Shown here in pieces: positions 1-7,186 of a stretch of 7,186 nt of DNA. Source of the DNA: Actinomycetes bacterium (GTDB lineage Bacteria; Actinomycetota; Acidimicrobiia; Acidimicrobiales; RAAP-2); the NCBI GenBank assembly GCA_025352305.1, contig JANXTQ010000065.1:1-7186 (forward strand). Direction: 5' to 3'. Both the position numbers and the translations under genes were made by a program. Each line of letters starts with the position of its first letter. Positions within the stretch are counted from its first letter, which is position 1. The notes under the pieces were generated by a model. That model made no database searches, was not told the origin of the DNA, and saw nothing but the letters and a program-made list of their open reading frames with translations.

Positions 1-426
1 GAGTTAGGTGCCGCGCGGTTGCTCGGTGCGTCGTACTGCGTGGCTGGAGACCCTCTCGTGCGTGAGGTCGTGGCCTCTCTCGGCGGATCGTCGTTTTCTC
101 TGAGCGATGATGCGCGCGCGGCGTATCACGCCACCGCCTGCGTCGCGGCTAATCACCTCGTGGCGTTGCTCGGCCACGTTGATCGATTGGCTCAGTCGGC
201 GGGTCTGGAGCTCAGTTCGTTTTTATCGTTGGCCCAAAGCGCCCTCGACGACGTGGCGGCCCTCGGTGCAGAGGCCGCCTTAACGGGACCCGCGTCGCGC
301 GGCGACCTCGTAACCATCGATGCACACCTGGAGGCGATTCCCGAGAGCGAACGCGCGACGTACGTGGCGCTCACTCAGGCCGCACTCGCGCTCGCCGAAC
401 AGCGCAGCGCCTTCGCCACGAAGTAG
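1..426 (+). CDS. Rossmann-like/DUF2520 protein, C-terminal part (5' end outside window)
   Basis: The reading frame is open from the first base and ends with TAG at 424-426, so only about 141 C-terminal residues are present and the N-terminal Rossmann nucleotide-binding domain lies upstream of the window. What is visible fits the helical DUF2520 domain: a 'VAGDP' segment near residues 14-18, a 'DDARAAYHATACVAANHLVALL' type helix (the A-x-Y-H-A-A...N-x-L pattern), and a late 'ALTGPASRGD' motif followed by 'HLEAIPE' and a final helix. Proteins of this family resemble ketopantoate reductases and 6-phosphogluconate dehydrogenases in fold, and in actinobacteria they commonly precede panC. The gene abuts panC with no gap (TAG then ATG), so the two are very probably co-transcribed and translationally coupled. 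A role in pantothenate synthesis is inferred from context. An in-frame TTG at 19 is not a real start, because conserved family sequence continues upstream of it. Confidence 0.85.
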   Translation, partial: ELGAARLLGASYCVAGDPLVREVVASLGGSSFSLSDDARAAYHATACVAANHLVALLGHVDRLAQSAGLELSSFLSLAQSALDDVAALGAEAALTGPASRGDLVTIDAHLEAIPESERATYVALTQAALALAEQRSAFATK

Positions 427-1308
427 ATGCAACAACTCAGCACCTTGGCCCAGTGGCGTAGTGCGGCCAATGACGCTCGACGAAGGGGTCGTAGCGTTGG
501 TCTCGTTGCGACCATGGGTGCTCTGCACGCTGGCCACGAATCGCTCATTGCGGCAGCGAGAGAGAACTGCGACGAGGTAATCGTCACTATTTTCGTCAAT
601 CCGCTGCAGTTCTCGTCACCGGACGATTTCGCAAACTATCCCGAGACCGTGGAAGCGGACCTCGCTGCCTGTGAGCGGTGGGGCGCCGACACAGTCATAG
701 TTCCGTCGGTTGCTGAAATGTGGCCGCACTACGGCGAGCGAGAGACAACCACCGTCGTCGTTCCCGAACTTTCTGAACAGTGGGAGGGTGCCCAGCGTCC
801 GGGACATTTCAGCGGCGTCGCGGCAGTCGTGACCAAAATTCTTTCGTTGACCGGAGAGTCCACGGCTTTTTTTGGCGAGAAGGACTTTCAGCAACTCGCC
901 ATCGTTCGTCGACTGGTCAGCGACCTTGCGCTCGCGGTCACGGTTGTTGGTTGCCCGACGGTGAGAGACGCCGATGGTCTCGCACTCTCGAGTCGAAACG
1001 TGCGCTTGAGTGAATCGGGACGCGCCCGAGCGCTCGGTCTCTCTCGCGCGCTGAAGGAACTCTCGTCAGCGCCGCCGCTCAGCGCCGACGAGGCACGCAG
1101 CGCGATGAAACGCGTCCTTAACGAACACGGTGTTGAGACTGCTTACGCTCAGATTGTCGACAGCGACACATTGCGCGCACTGACGCCGAAAGATGAGGGC
1201 AACGCCCGAGCGATAATCGCCGGGATCGTCGATGGGGTTCGACTGTTAGATAATGGACCCGTGACAGTCGTTAGCGCCCCCGAGGAGTCTCATGCTGCTG
1301 GCCATTGA
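427..1308 (+). CDS. panC: Pantothenate synthetase (pantoate--beta-alanine ligase)
   Basis: Cytoplasmic enzyme that condenses pantoate with beta-alanine using ATP, via a pantoyl-adenylate, to give pantothenate (vitamin B5), the precursor of coenzyme A. The 293-residue product has the usual family length (about 280-300). Visible hallmarks, in order: 'TMGALHAGHESL' with the nucleotide-binding HxGH (H34-A-G-H37); 'FVNPLQF' (55-61, pantoate-binding region); 'RPGHFSGVA' (123-131); 'FFGEKDFQQ' (147-155, with the conserved K151-D152 and paired Q); and 'DGLALSSRN' (182-190, the KMSKS-like ATP loop of this family). The ATG follows the upstream stop directly. There is no strong Shine-Dalgarno, only GAAG at 420-423 very close to the start, so initiation probably depends on ribosomes terminating on the upstream gene. 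The 3' end overlaps coaX by 17 bp. A panD gene, which would supply beta-alanine and often sits next to panC, is absent here. Confidence 0.97.
   Translation: MQQLSTLAQWRSAANDARRRGRSVGLVATMGALHAGHESLIAAARENCDEVIVTIFVNPLQFSSPDDFANYPETVEADLAACERWGADTVIVPSVAEMWPHYGERETTTVVVPELSEQWEGAQRPGHFSGVAAVVTKILSLTGESTAFFGEKDFQQLAIVRRLVSDLALAVTVVGCPTVRDADGLALSSRNVRLSESGRARALGLSRALKELSSAPPLSADEARSAMKRVLNEHGVETAYAQIVDSDTLRALTPKDEGNARAIIAGIVDGVRLLDNGPVTVVSAPEESHAAGH
1282..1287 (+). promoter_or_regulatory. Ribosome binding site of coaX, inside panC
   Basis: GAGGAG lies within the last codons of panC, 4 nt before the ATG at 1292. The spacing is slightly short, but the match to the anti-Shine-Dalgarno is good. It supports the ATG that overlaps the panC end as the coaX start. 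Confidence 0.6.
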
Positions 1309-2122
1309 CGTAGGTAACACCGAAACGGTCATGGGGCTCTTCGGTGAGCCGGGTTACGTAGAGGCACCCACCGGCTTTGCTCGCGCGCAGGGCGAACGCG
1401 GGCTCGCTTATCACTGGCGGCTCTCGACTAGTTCGGAGCGAACACCCGACGAACACGCCATGATCATCACGCAGTTACTCGACTTGGAAGGTCTGGATCT
1501 GCGCGGAACGGTGAGCGGACTCGCTATCTCATCCTCGGTGCCCGGAGTCACGACCCAACTTCGTCGCATGGCGTCGCGGTGGTTCGCCAATCTGCCCATG
1601 ACGGTGCTCGCACCCGGGACGAAGTCCGGCATGCCCATTTTGTACGACAACCCGCGCGAGGTGGGTGCGGACCGCATTGCTAACTCCGTGGGCGCTTTCG
1701 ACTTATTTGGCGGACCGACGATCGTGGTCGATCTGGGAACTGCGACCACCTTTGACGCCATTAGCGCGACCGGCGAGTACCTCGGCGGCGCGATCTCTCC
1801 GGGCGTCGCTATCTCCTTAGAAGCTCTGTATACCCACGCCGCCGCGCTGCGCTCGGTCGAACTGACCGAGCCGCGATCAGTGATCGGGCGCTCGACCGTG
1901 GAGTCAATTCAGTCCGGTGTGCTCTACGGATTTGCTGCTCAGGTCGACGGGCTGACCGAGCGGTTCGTGGAAGTTCTCGGACCAAGCACCGTCGTAGCGA
2001 CCGGGGGACTCGCCACGTTGATTGCCCCGCACACCAAGTACGTGGATCACGTTGAACCGTGGCTGACGCTTCACGGGCTGCGTATCGTTCATGAACGCAA
2101 CCACGTAGGAGACGAGTCGTGA
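1292..2122 (+). CDS. coaX: Type III pantothenate kinase
   Basis: Catalyses the first step of coenzyme A synthesis, ATP-dependent phosphorylation of pantothenate to 4'-phosphopantothenate, in the cytoplasm. It belongs to the ASKHA (actin-like) fold. The 276-residue product shows the family motifs: phosphate-binding 'DVGNTET' at 6-12; 'GTKSGMPI' (109-116) followed by 'YDNPREVGADRIANS' with D127 as the likely general base; phosphate-2 segment 'VVDLGTATTFD' (145-155); 'YLGGAISPGV' (163-172); and adenosine-side 'ATGG' (236-239). As known for the family, type III enzymes need a monovalent cation and are not feedback-inhibited by CoA. Residues about 18-40, between the first strand pair, look longer than in mycobacterial CoaX, where the chain goes almost directly to the 'W-R' strand (W42-R43 here). 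The start overlaps panC by 17 bp; the stop TGA overlaps the lysS GTG by 4 bp. It acts directly on the product of the upstream panC. Confidence 0.96.
   Translation: MLLAIDVGNTETVMGLFGEPGYVEAPTGFARAQGERGLAYHWRLSTSSERTPDEHAMIITQLLDLEGLDLRGTVSGLAISSSVPGVTTQLRRMASRWFANLPMTVLAPGTKSGMPILYDNPREVGADRIANSVGAFDLFGGPTIVVDLGTATTFDAISATGEYLGGAISPGVAISLEALYTHAAALRSVELTEPRSVIGRSTVESIQSGVLYGFAAQVDGLTERFVEVLGPSTVVATGGLATLIAPHTKYVDHVEPWLTLHGLRIVHERNHVGDES
2107..2111 (+). promoter_or_regulatory. Ribosome binding site deciding the lysS GTG start
   Basis: AGGAG lies in the last codons of coaX, 7 nt before the GTG at 2119. Motif and spacing are near ideal, which fixes the lysS start even though this gives a short N-terminus. 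Confidence 0.75.
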
Positions 2123-3525
2123 CCACGCCGTACAACTTTGATCACAACTCTTTTGCCGGCGATCTTCAGCGCGACCACGCCGCGATTGGCGACGGTGATG
2201 AAACAGGTGTCGAGGTAGCAGCGGCCGGTCGAGTGATGTTGCTTCGTACGCAGGGCAAGTTGGCCTTCGCCACGATGCGGGACTCGACCGGAGAGATTCA
2301 GCTTTTTGCGCTCAGTTCAATCACCGAGGAGTTCGAAAGTTTCTCCAAGTTGCACCTCGGCGACTGGGTTGGCGTCAAGGGCGAAGTCGTTCGCACCAAG
2401 CGCGGCGAACTATCGATCAAGGTTAAGACCTGGGAAACGTTGGCCGTCGCGCGCCATAACTTTGGTGACAAGTGGAGTGGAATTTCGGACCACGACCTTC
2501 GATACCGACACCGAGAGGCCGACCTGTGGGCGAACCCGGAGTCGCGACAATCTCTTTCACGTCGCAGCGCCGTCATTCGTTCCTTGCGTGAGCAGTTGTG
2601 GGCGCAAGGATTCATTGAAGTCGAAACGCCCATACTCAGCGCTATTGCTTCGGGCGCGGCGGCGCGACCGTTCACCACGCATCACAACGCCTTTGATTTT
2701 GACTTCTCCTTGCGCATTGCGCCCGAACTGTGGCTGAAGCGACTCGTGGTTGGTGGTTTCGAACGAATATTTGAACTCGGTCGGGTCTTTCGAAATGAAG
2801 GAATCAGTCCCCGCCATAACCCCGAGTTCACGATGATCGAGCTCTACGTTGCGTACTGGGACGTCTACAACATGATGGAACTGACCGAGCAGTTGTGTGC
2901 CGGCGCCGCGCAGGCGGTTCTGGGAACAACACAGCTGACCTATCAGGATCGCGAGATGTCCCTCGCTACGCCGTGGGCGCGACGCTCCATGGCCGAGCTC
3001 ACGAGCGAGGCGGTTGGTGAAGAGGTGTCGGTTCACAGTTCGCGCGAGCGGCTGGTGGAACTGCTCAGCCAACGTTCCGTCGTCGCCAATGACAGCTGGG
3101 GTACCGGAAGGTGTTTGGCGGAACTGTTTGAAGCAACCTGCGAAGACGGTTTGTGGAATCCGACTTTCGTTACGGACTTTCCTCTTGAGGTTTCGCCACT
3201 GTCGCGCCAACACCGAGACGACGATCTGTTGACCGAGCGTTTCGAGGTCTACTGCGCGGGCCGCGAGTTGGCGAACGGCTTTAGCGAACTGAACGACCCC
3301 GACGACCAGCGAAAGCGCTTCGAAGACCAGGCGCGTCTAAAGGCCGCTGGCCAGGACGAAACCATGGAAATTGATGAGGATTACATTCGCGCCCTCGAGT
3401 GGGGACTGCCACCAACGGCCGGTCTCGGCATCGGCGTCGATCGCCTCGCGATGTTGATCGCCGACGCTCCCAATATTCGAGAGATCATCGCGTTTCCGAC
3501 CCTGAAGCCGTTACGCGACTCCTGA
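2119..3525 (+). CDS. lysS: Lysyl-tRNA synthetase, class II
   Basis: Charges tRNA-Lys with lysine in the cytoplasm. The 468 residues comprise an N-terminal OB-fold anticodon-binding domain (about 31-115, including 'GRVMLLRTQGKLAFATMRD') and a class II catalytic domain (about 135-465). Motif 1 is near 'GFIEVETPIL' (164-173). Next come 'GAAARPF', 'THHNA' and 'LRIAPELWLKRL', the lysine/ATP pocket region. Motif 2 is 'FELGRVFRNEG' (218-228, R225 and E227) followed by 'RHNPEFTMIELY'. Motif 3 is 'GLGIGVDRL' (435-443, with R442). 'GRELANGFSELNDP' is the expected segment before motif 3. The GTG start overlaps the coaX TGA by 4 bp (GTGA) and has an excellent ribosome binding site. The protein begins just before the 'PY.F' segment, so the leading helix of about 30-40 residues seen in many bacterial LysRS proteins is missing. 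The gene converges on the prenyl synthase gene with one base between the stops. Aspartyl- and asparaginyl-tRNA synthetases are excluded by the LysRS-specific pocket segments. Confidence 0.96.
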   Translation: MTTPYNFDHNSFAGDLQRDHAAIGDGDETGVEVAAAGRVMLLRTQGKLAFATMRDSTGEIQLFALSSITEEFESFSKLHLGDWVGVKGEVVRTKRGELSIKVKTWETLAVARHNFGDKWSGISDHDLRYRHREADLWANPESRQSLSRRSAVIRSLREQLWAQGFIEVETPILSAIASGAAARPFTTHHNAFDFDFSLRIAPELWLKRLVVGGFERIFELGRVFRNEGISPRHNPEFTMIELYVAYWDVYNMMELTEQLCAGAAQAVLGTTQLTYQDREMSLATPWARRSMAELTSEAVGEEVSVHSSRERLVELLSQRSVVANDSWGTGRCLAELFEATCEDGLWNPTFVTDFPLEVSPLSRQHRDDDLLTERFEVYCAGRELANGFSELNDPDDQRKRFEDQARLKAAGQDETMEIDEDYIRALEWGLPPTAGLGIGVDRLAMLIADAPNIREIIAFPTLKPLRDS

Positions 3526-3526
3526 G

Positions 3527-4504
3527 CTAGCCAACGCGAAGATCGTCGAGCAACGACGAGACGAGGGATTTATATCCCTCACGCAGTTTTTCGTCGCTCA
3601 GTGAGTCGATCACGGAGTGCGCGCGAATGACGTGTTCGTTGGCCACTCGAATTGTTTCGGCCACCCCGTCAGTGGCGACGACTATTTTGCGCGCTCGTTC
3701 GCGTTCCGCGTCATCGAGTGCGGAACCTAGAAGTTCTCGCAACTCCGCGCCGACGGCGCTGTCGTTGAGGGCTACCAAGGTGGGCAACGTATAGATGCCT
3801 TCAGCCAGATCCTGGCCGGCGGGTTTTCCGAGTTGGCCATCGGTCGCCACGACGTCTAAGACATCGTCGCGAAGTTGGTAAATCATTCCGAAGGTGCGAC
3901 CAAACTCGGTGAGCGCTTCGACTTCATCGGCGCTTCGATGCGACGTCAGCGCACCCACGCGGCAACTGGACGCCATGAGCGAGGCGGTCTTGCCCTCTAT
4001 GGCTTCGTAGTAGTCACCCAGGGTTCGATCAATGGAGTACGAGGTACGCACTTCGGACACCTGGCCACGCGTCAGCCACGCGAGCGTTCTCGCCAGCAGA
4101 CCCGCGATTTCCGTCCCGAGATCGGCGGCGATACCGGCCGATCTCGCCATGAGATAGTCGCCCGCCACAATCGCCACCAAGTTGCCGTAGCGAGCGTTGA
4201 CGCTGTCCACGTTGCGTCGCACGTCAGCTTCGTCCATCACGTCGTCGTGATACAGCGACGCGAGGTGCATCAGTTCGAGCGCAACGCCACCAAGCAGGTC
4301 GTCACTCGTTGCTTCGTGACGTCCACCCGTCGCCGAACTGATGGCGAGTAGTGGGCGAAGACGTTTTCCACCGGCGTAAATCAGATGTGTAGTTACAGAG
4401 TCCAGATACGCATCGCCGATGATCACCGATTCGGCGAGCAGCGTTTCGAGGCGCACCAGATCGGCCTCAACTTGAGGAAGGCGCAGGCGCTCGTGCAGAT
4501 TCAC
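3527..4504 (-). CDS. Long-chain trans-polyprenyl diphosphate synthase (IspB/GrcC family)
   Basis: Elongates an allylic diphosphate with successive isopentenyl diphosphate units in trans. In actinobacteria such enzymes typically make the side chain of menaquinone. The 325-residue all-helical product carries the family signatures: 'GGKRLRP' (45-51, IPP binding); first Asp-rich motif D87-D88-V-M-D91 followed by 'RRN' (96-98); 'GDYLMARS' (115-122); 'GQVSE' (147-151); 'GKTASL' (171-176); and second Asp-rich motif D213-D214-V-L-D217 followed by 'GKPAGQDLAEG', whose K and downstream D are also conserved. Positions 4 and 5 before the first Asp-rich motif are small (S83, A82). Bulky aromatics there cap short products, so small residues point to a long product; exact chain length cannot be read. 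The GTG start is supported by AGGG 7 nt upstream, which may alternatively be part of a -10 box (see the 4511-4516 entry). The gene is divergent from clpC and convergent with lysS. I give no symbol because hepT, ispB, sdsA or grcC cannot be told apart from sequence alone. Confidence 0.93.
   Translation of the reverse strand: MNLHERLRLPQVEADLVRLETLLAESVIIGDAYLDSVTTHLIYAGGKRLRPLLAISSATGGRHEATSDDLLGGVALELMHLASLYHDDVMDEADVRRNVDSVNARYGNLVAIVAGDYLMARSAGIAADLGTEIAGLLARTLAWLTRGQVSEVRTSYSIDRTLGDYYEAIEGKTASLMASSCRVGALTSHRSADEVEALTEFGRTFGMIYQLRDDVLDVVATDGQLGKPAGQDLAEGIYTLPTLVALNDSAVGAELRELLGSALDDAERERARKIVVATDGVAETIRVANEHVIRAHSVIDSLSDEKLREGYKSLVSSLLDDLRVG
3563..3591 (+). terminator. Possible rho-independent terminator for the panC-coaX-lysS operon
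   Basis: A perfect 7-bp stem GAGGGAT / ATCCCTC (3563-3569 and 3574-3580) with a TTAT loop is followed, after six bases, by five T residues (3587-3591). It lies 38 nt past the lysS stop, inside the 3' end of the opposing prenyl synthase gene, because no intergenic room exists. The gap between stem and T-run is longer than in a classical terminator, and the same bases encode protein on the other strand, so this is a weak call. Confidence 0.3.
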
Positions 4505-4512
4505 AGTTACAC
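4502..4512. repeat. 11-bp direct repeat, copy 1 (CACAGTTACAC)
   Basis: This copy includes the start codon of the prenyl synthase gene (GTG on the - strand). It matches copy 2 at 4565-4575 in 10 of 11 bases, 63 bp apart, which is six helical turns. It could be one half of an operator pair in the divergent control region. No known regulator motif is recognised. Confidence 0.35.
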
Positions 4513-4516
4513 CCTA
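4511..4516 (-). promoter_or_regulatory. TAGGGT: ribosome binding site or leaderless -10 box of the prenyl synthase gene
   Basis: Read on the - strand this is TAGGGT, six bases before the GTG start. AGGG with 7-nt spacing can serve as a modest Shine-Dalgarno. TAnnnT at this distance is equally what a leaderless actinobacterial transcript would show. No convincing -35 box is seen 16-18 bp further upstream. Confidence 0.4.
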
Positions 4517-4547
4517 GAACGCCGTAATGACTGATCCGACGGGCGAG

Positions 4548-4553
4548 ATTTTA
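4548..4553 (-). promoter_or_regulatory. Candidate -10 box for the prenyl synthase gene
   Basis: On the - strand this reads TAAAAT, one mismatch from the TATAAT consensus and the most A+T-rich hexamer of the divergent region. Transcription from it would give a leader of roughly 35 nt. The region 16-18 bp upstream has no good TTGACA match, which is common in G+C-rich actinobacteria. Confidence 0.35.
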
Positions 4554-4564
4554 TTGACGAGACC

Positions 4565-4575
4565 CACCGTTACAC
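4565..4575. repeat. 11-bp direct repeat, copy 2 (CACCGTTACAC)
   Basis: Second copy of the near-perfect repeat at 4502-4512 (one mismatch). It overlaps the candidate clpC -10 box at 4571-4576, so a protein bound here would be placed to affect clpC, while copy 1 sits on the prenyl synthase start. Function is inferred only from position. Confidence 0.35.
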
Positions 4576-4576
4576 T
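4571..4576 (+). promoter_or_regulatory. Candidate -10 box for clpC
   Basis: TACACT fits the TAnnnT core of an actinobacterial -10 box. It would start transcription near 4583, leaving a leader of about 20 nt that contains the GGAGG site. The nearby TTGACG (4554-4559) is only 11 bp away and cannot be its -35 element. No heat-shock operator (CIRCE, CtsR box) was recognised in 4505-4604. Confidence 0.3.
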
Positions 4577-4593
4577 CGAATACACATCCAACT

Positions 4594-4598
4594 GGAGG
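4594..4598 (+). promoter_or_regulatory. Ribosome binding site deciding the clpC TTG start
   Basis: GGAGG lies 6 nt before the TTG at 4605. It is the strongest Shine-Dalgarno in the window and sits inside what would be the coding sequence if the upstream ATG at 4527 were used. It therefore argues for the TTG start. Confidence 0.8.
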
Positions 4599-4604
4599 TT
4601 GGCC

Positions 4605-7103
<2,499 letters not shown>

Positions 7104-7108
7104 GGGTT

Positions 7109-7135
7109 ACAGCGGCCACCTAGCGTGGCCGCTGT
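7109..7135 (+). promoter_or_regulatory. Perfect 11-bp hairpin in the clpC-radA gap, covering the radA start
   Basis: ACAGCGGCCAC (7109-7119) pairs perfectly with GTGGCCGCTGT (7125-7135) around a CTAGC loop. The stem begins five bases after the clpC stop and its right arm contains both possible radA start codons (GTG at 7125 and GTG at 7134). No T-run follows, so it is not a classical rho-independent terminator. It could attenuate read-through from clpC, act as a U-less terminator, or mask the radA start. The structure is seen directly; the role is inference. Confidence 0.6.
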
Positions 7136-7186
7136 GAGTCGAAATAGCACCGTCTTTACCTGCAGCGACTGCGGCACTCACTCGCC
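7134..7186 (+). CDS. radA: DNA repair protein RadA, N-terminal fragment (3' end outside window)
   Basis: Seventeen codons plus two bases are present from the GTG at 7134: M-S-R-N-S-T-V-F-T-C-S-D-C-G-T-H-S, with the next codon most likely Pro. The spacing of a short polar leader, an aromatic residue and then C10-x-x-C13-G matches the N-terminal zinc finger of RadA/Sms, a RecA-like ATPase that helps process recombination intermediates. clpC followed by radA is a familiar bacterial linkage, which raises confidence from so short a piece. An in-frame GTG at 7125 would add three residues (M-A-A). Neither start has a Shine-Dalgarno at normal distance; the only candidate is AAGGG (7102-7106) overlapping the clpC stop, 18 or 27 nt away. 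The frame is the same as clpC, so stop read-through would fuse the two. Confidence 0.7.
   Translation, partial: MSRNSTVFTCSDCGTHS

Noticed and set aside
3526..3531. GCTAGC palindrome at the convergent stop codons
   Set aside because: Six bases only, and it arises from the overlap of the CTA stop complement with neighbouring bases.
3543..3559. TCGTCG-AGCAA-CGACGA hairpin after lysS, as terminator
   Set aside because: The stem is only 6 bp, no T-run follows, and it lies in protein-coding sequence; the stem at 3563-3580 is the better candidate.
4554..4576. TTGACG and TACACT as a paired -35/-10 promoter
   Set aside because: The spacer is only 11 bp, far below the 16-18 bp needed.
4527..4604. 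Upstream ATG start for clpC
   Set aside because: There is no ribosome binding site and the extension is unconserved; the TTG at 4605 has GGAGG at 6 nt and gives the family N-terminus.

Overview
The window is a compact, G+C-rich housekeeping region from an actinobacterium (Actinomycetota). The assignment rests on three things. The gene set and order (DUF2520 protein, panC, coaX, lysS, then clpC and radA) matches a neighbourhood I know from mycobacteria. The ClpC is of the actinobacterial ClpC1 type. GTG and TTG starts are frequent: lysS, the prenyl synthase, clpC and radA all appear to use non-ATG starts. A class outside the classical Mycobacterium/Streptomyces groups, such as Acidimicrobiia, is possible, but this is inference only.

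Left part (1-3525, + strand): a tightly packed operon. It holds the C-terminal part of a Rossmann/DUF2520 protein, panC (pantothenate synthetase, abutting), coaX (type III pantothenate kinase, 17-bp overlap) and lysS (class II lysyl-tRNA synthetase, 4-bp overlap with a strong ribosome binding site). The first three genes form a pantothenate-to-coenzyme A module: PanC makes pantothenate, CoaX phosphorylates it, and the DUF2520 protein may supply a ketopantoate reductase step (inference). LysS is co-transcribed by position only.

Middle (3527-4604): a long-chain trans-polyprenyl diphosphate synthase gene lies on the - strand. Its stop is one base from the lysS stop. It reads away from clpC, and a short divergent control region of about 100 bp (4505-4604) separates the two start codons. 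That region holds a near-perfect 11-bp direct repeat, candidate -10 elements in both directions and a strong clpC ribosome binding site.

Right part (4605-7186, + strand): clpC, the complete AAA+ unfoldase of the ClpCP protease, most likely starting at a TTG (4605) rather than the upstream ATG. It is followed by the first codons of radA. An 11-bp perfect hairpin fills the clpC-radA gap and covers the radA start.

No mobile element, CRISPR array, tRNA, rRNA or phage feature was seen, and no genuinely undescribed system. The items most worth a second look are the hairpin over the radA start, the prenyl synthase placed inverted where mycobacteria have lsr2, the spaced repeat in the divergent promoter region, and the possible role of the DUF2520 protein.
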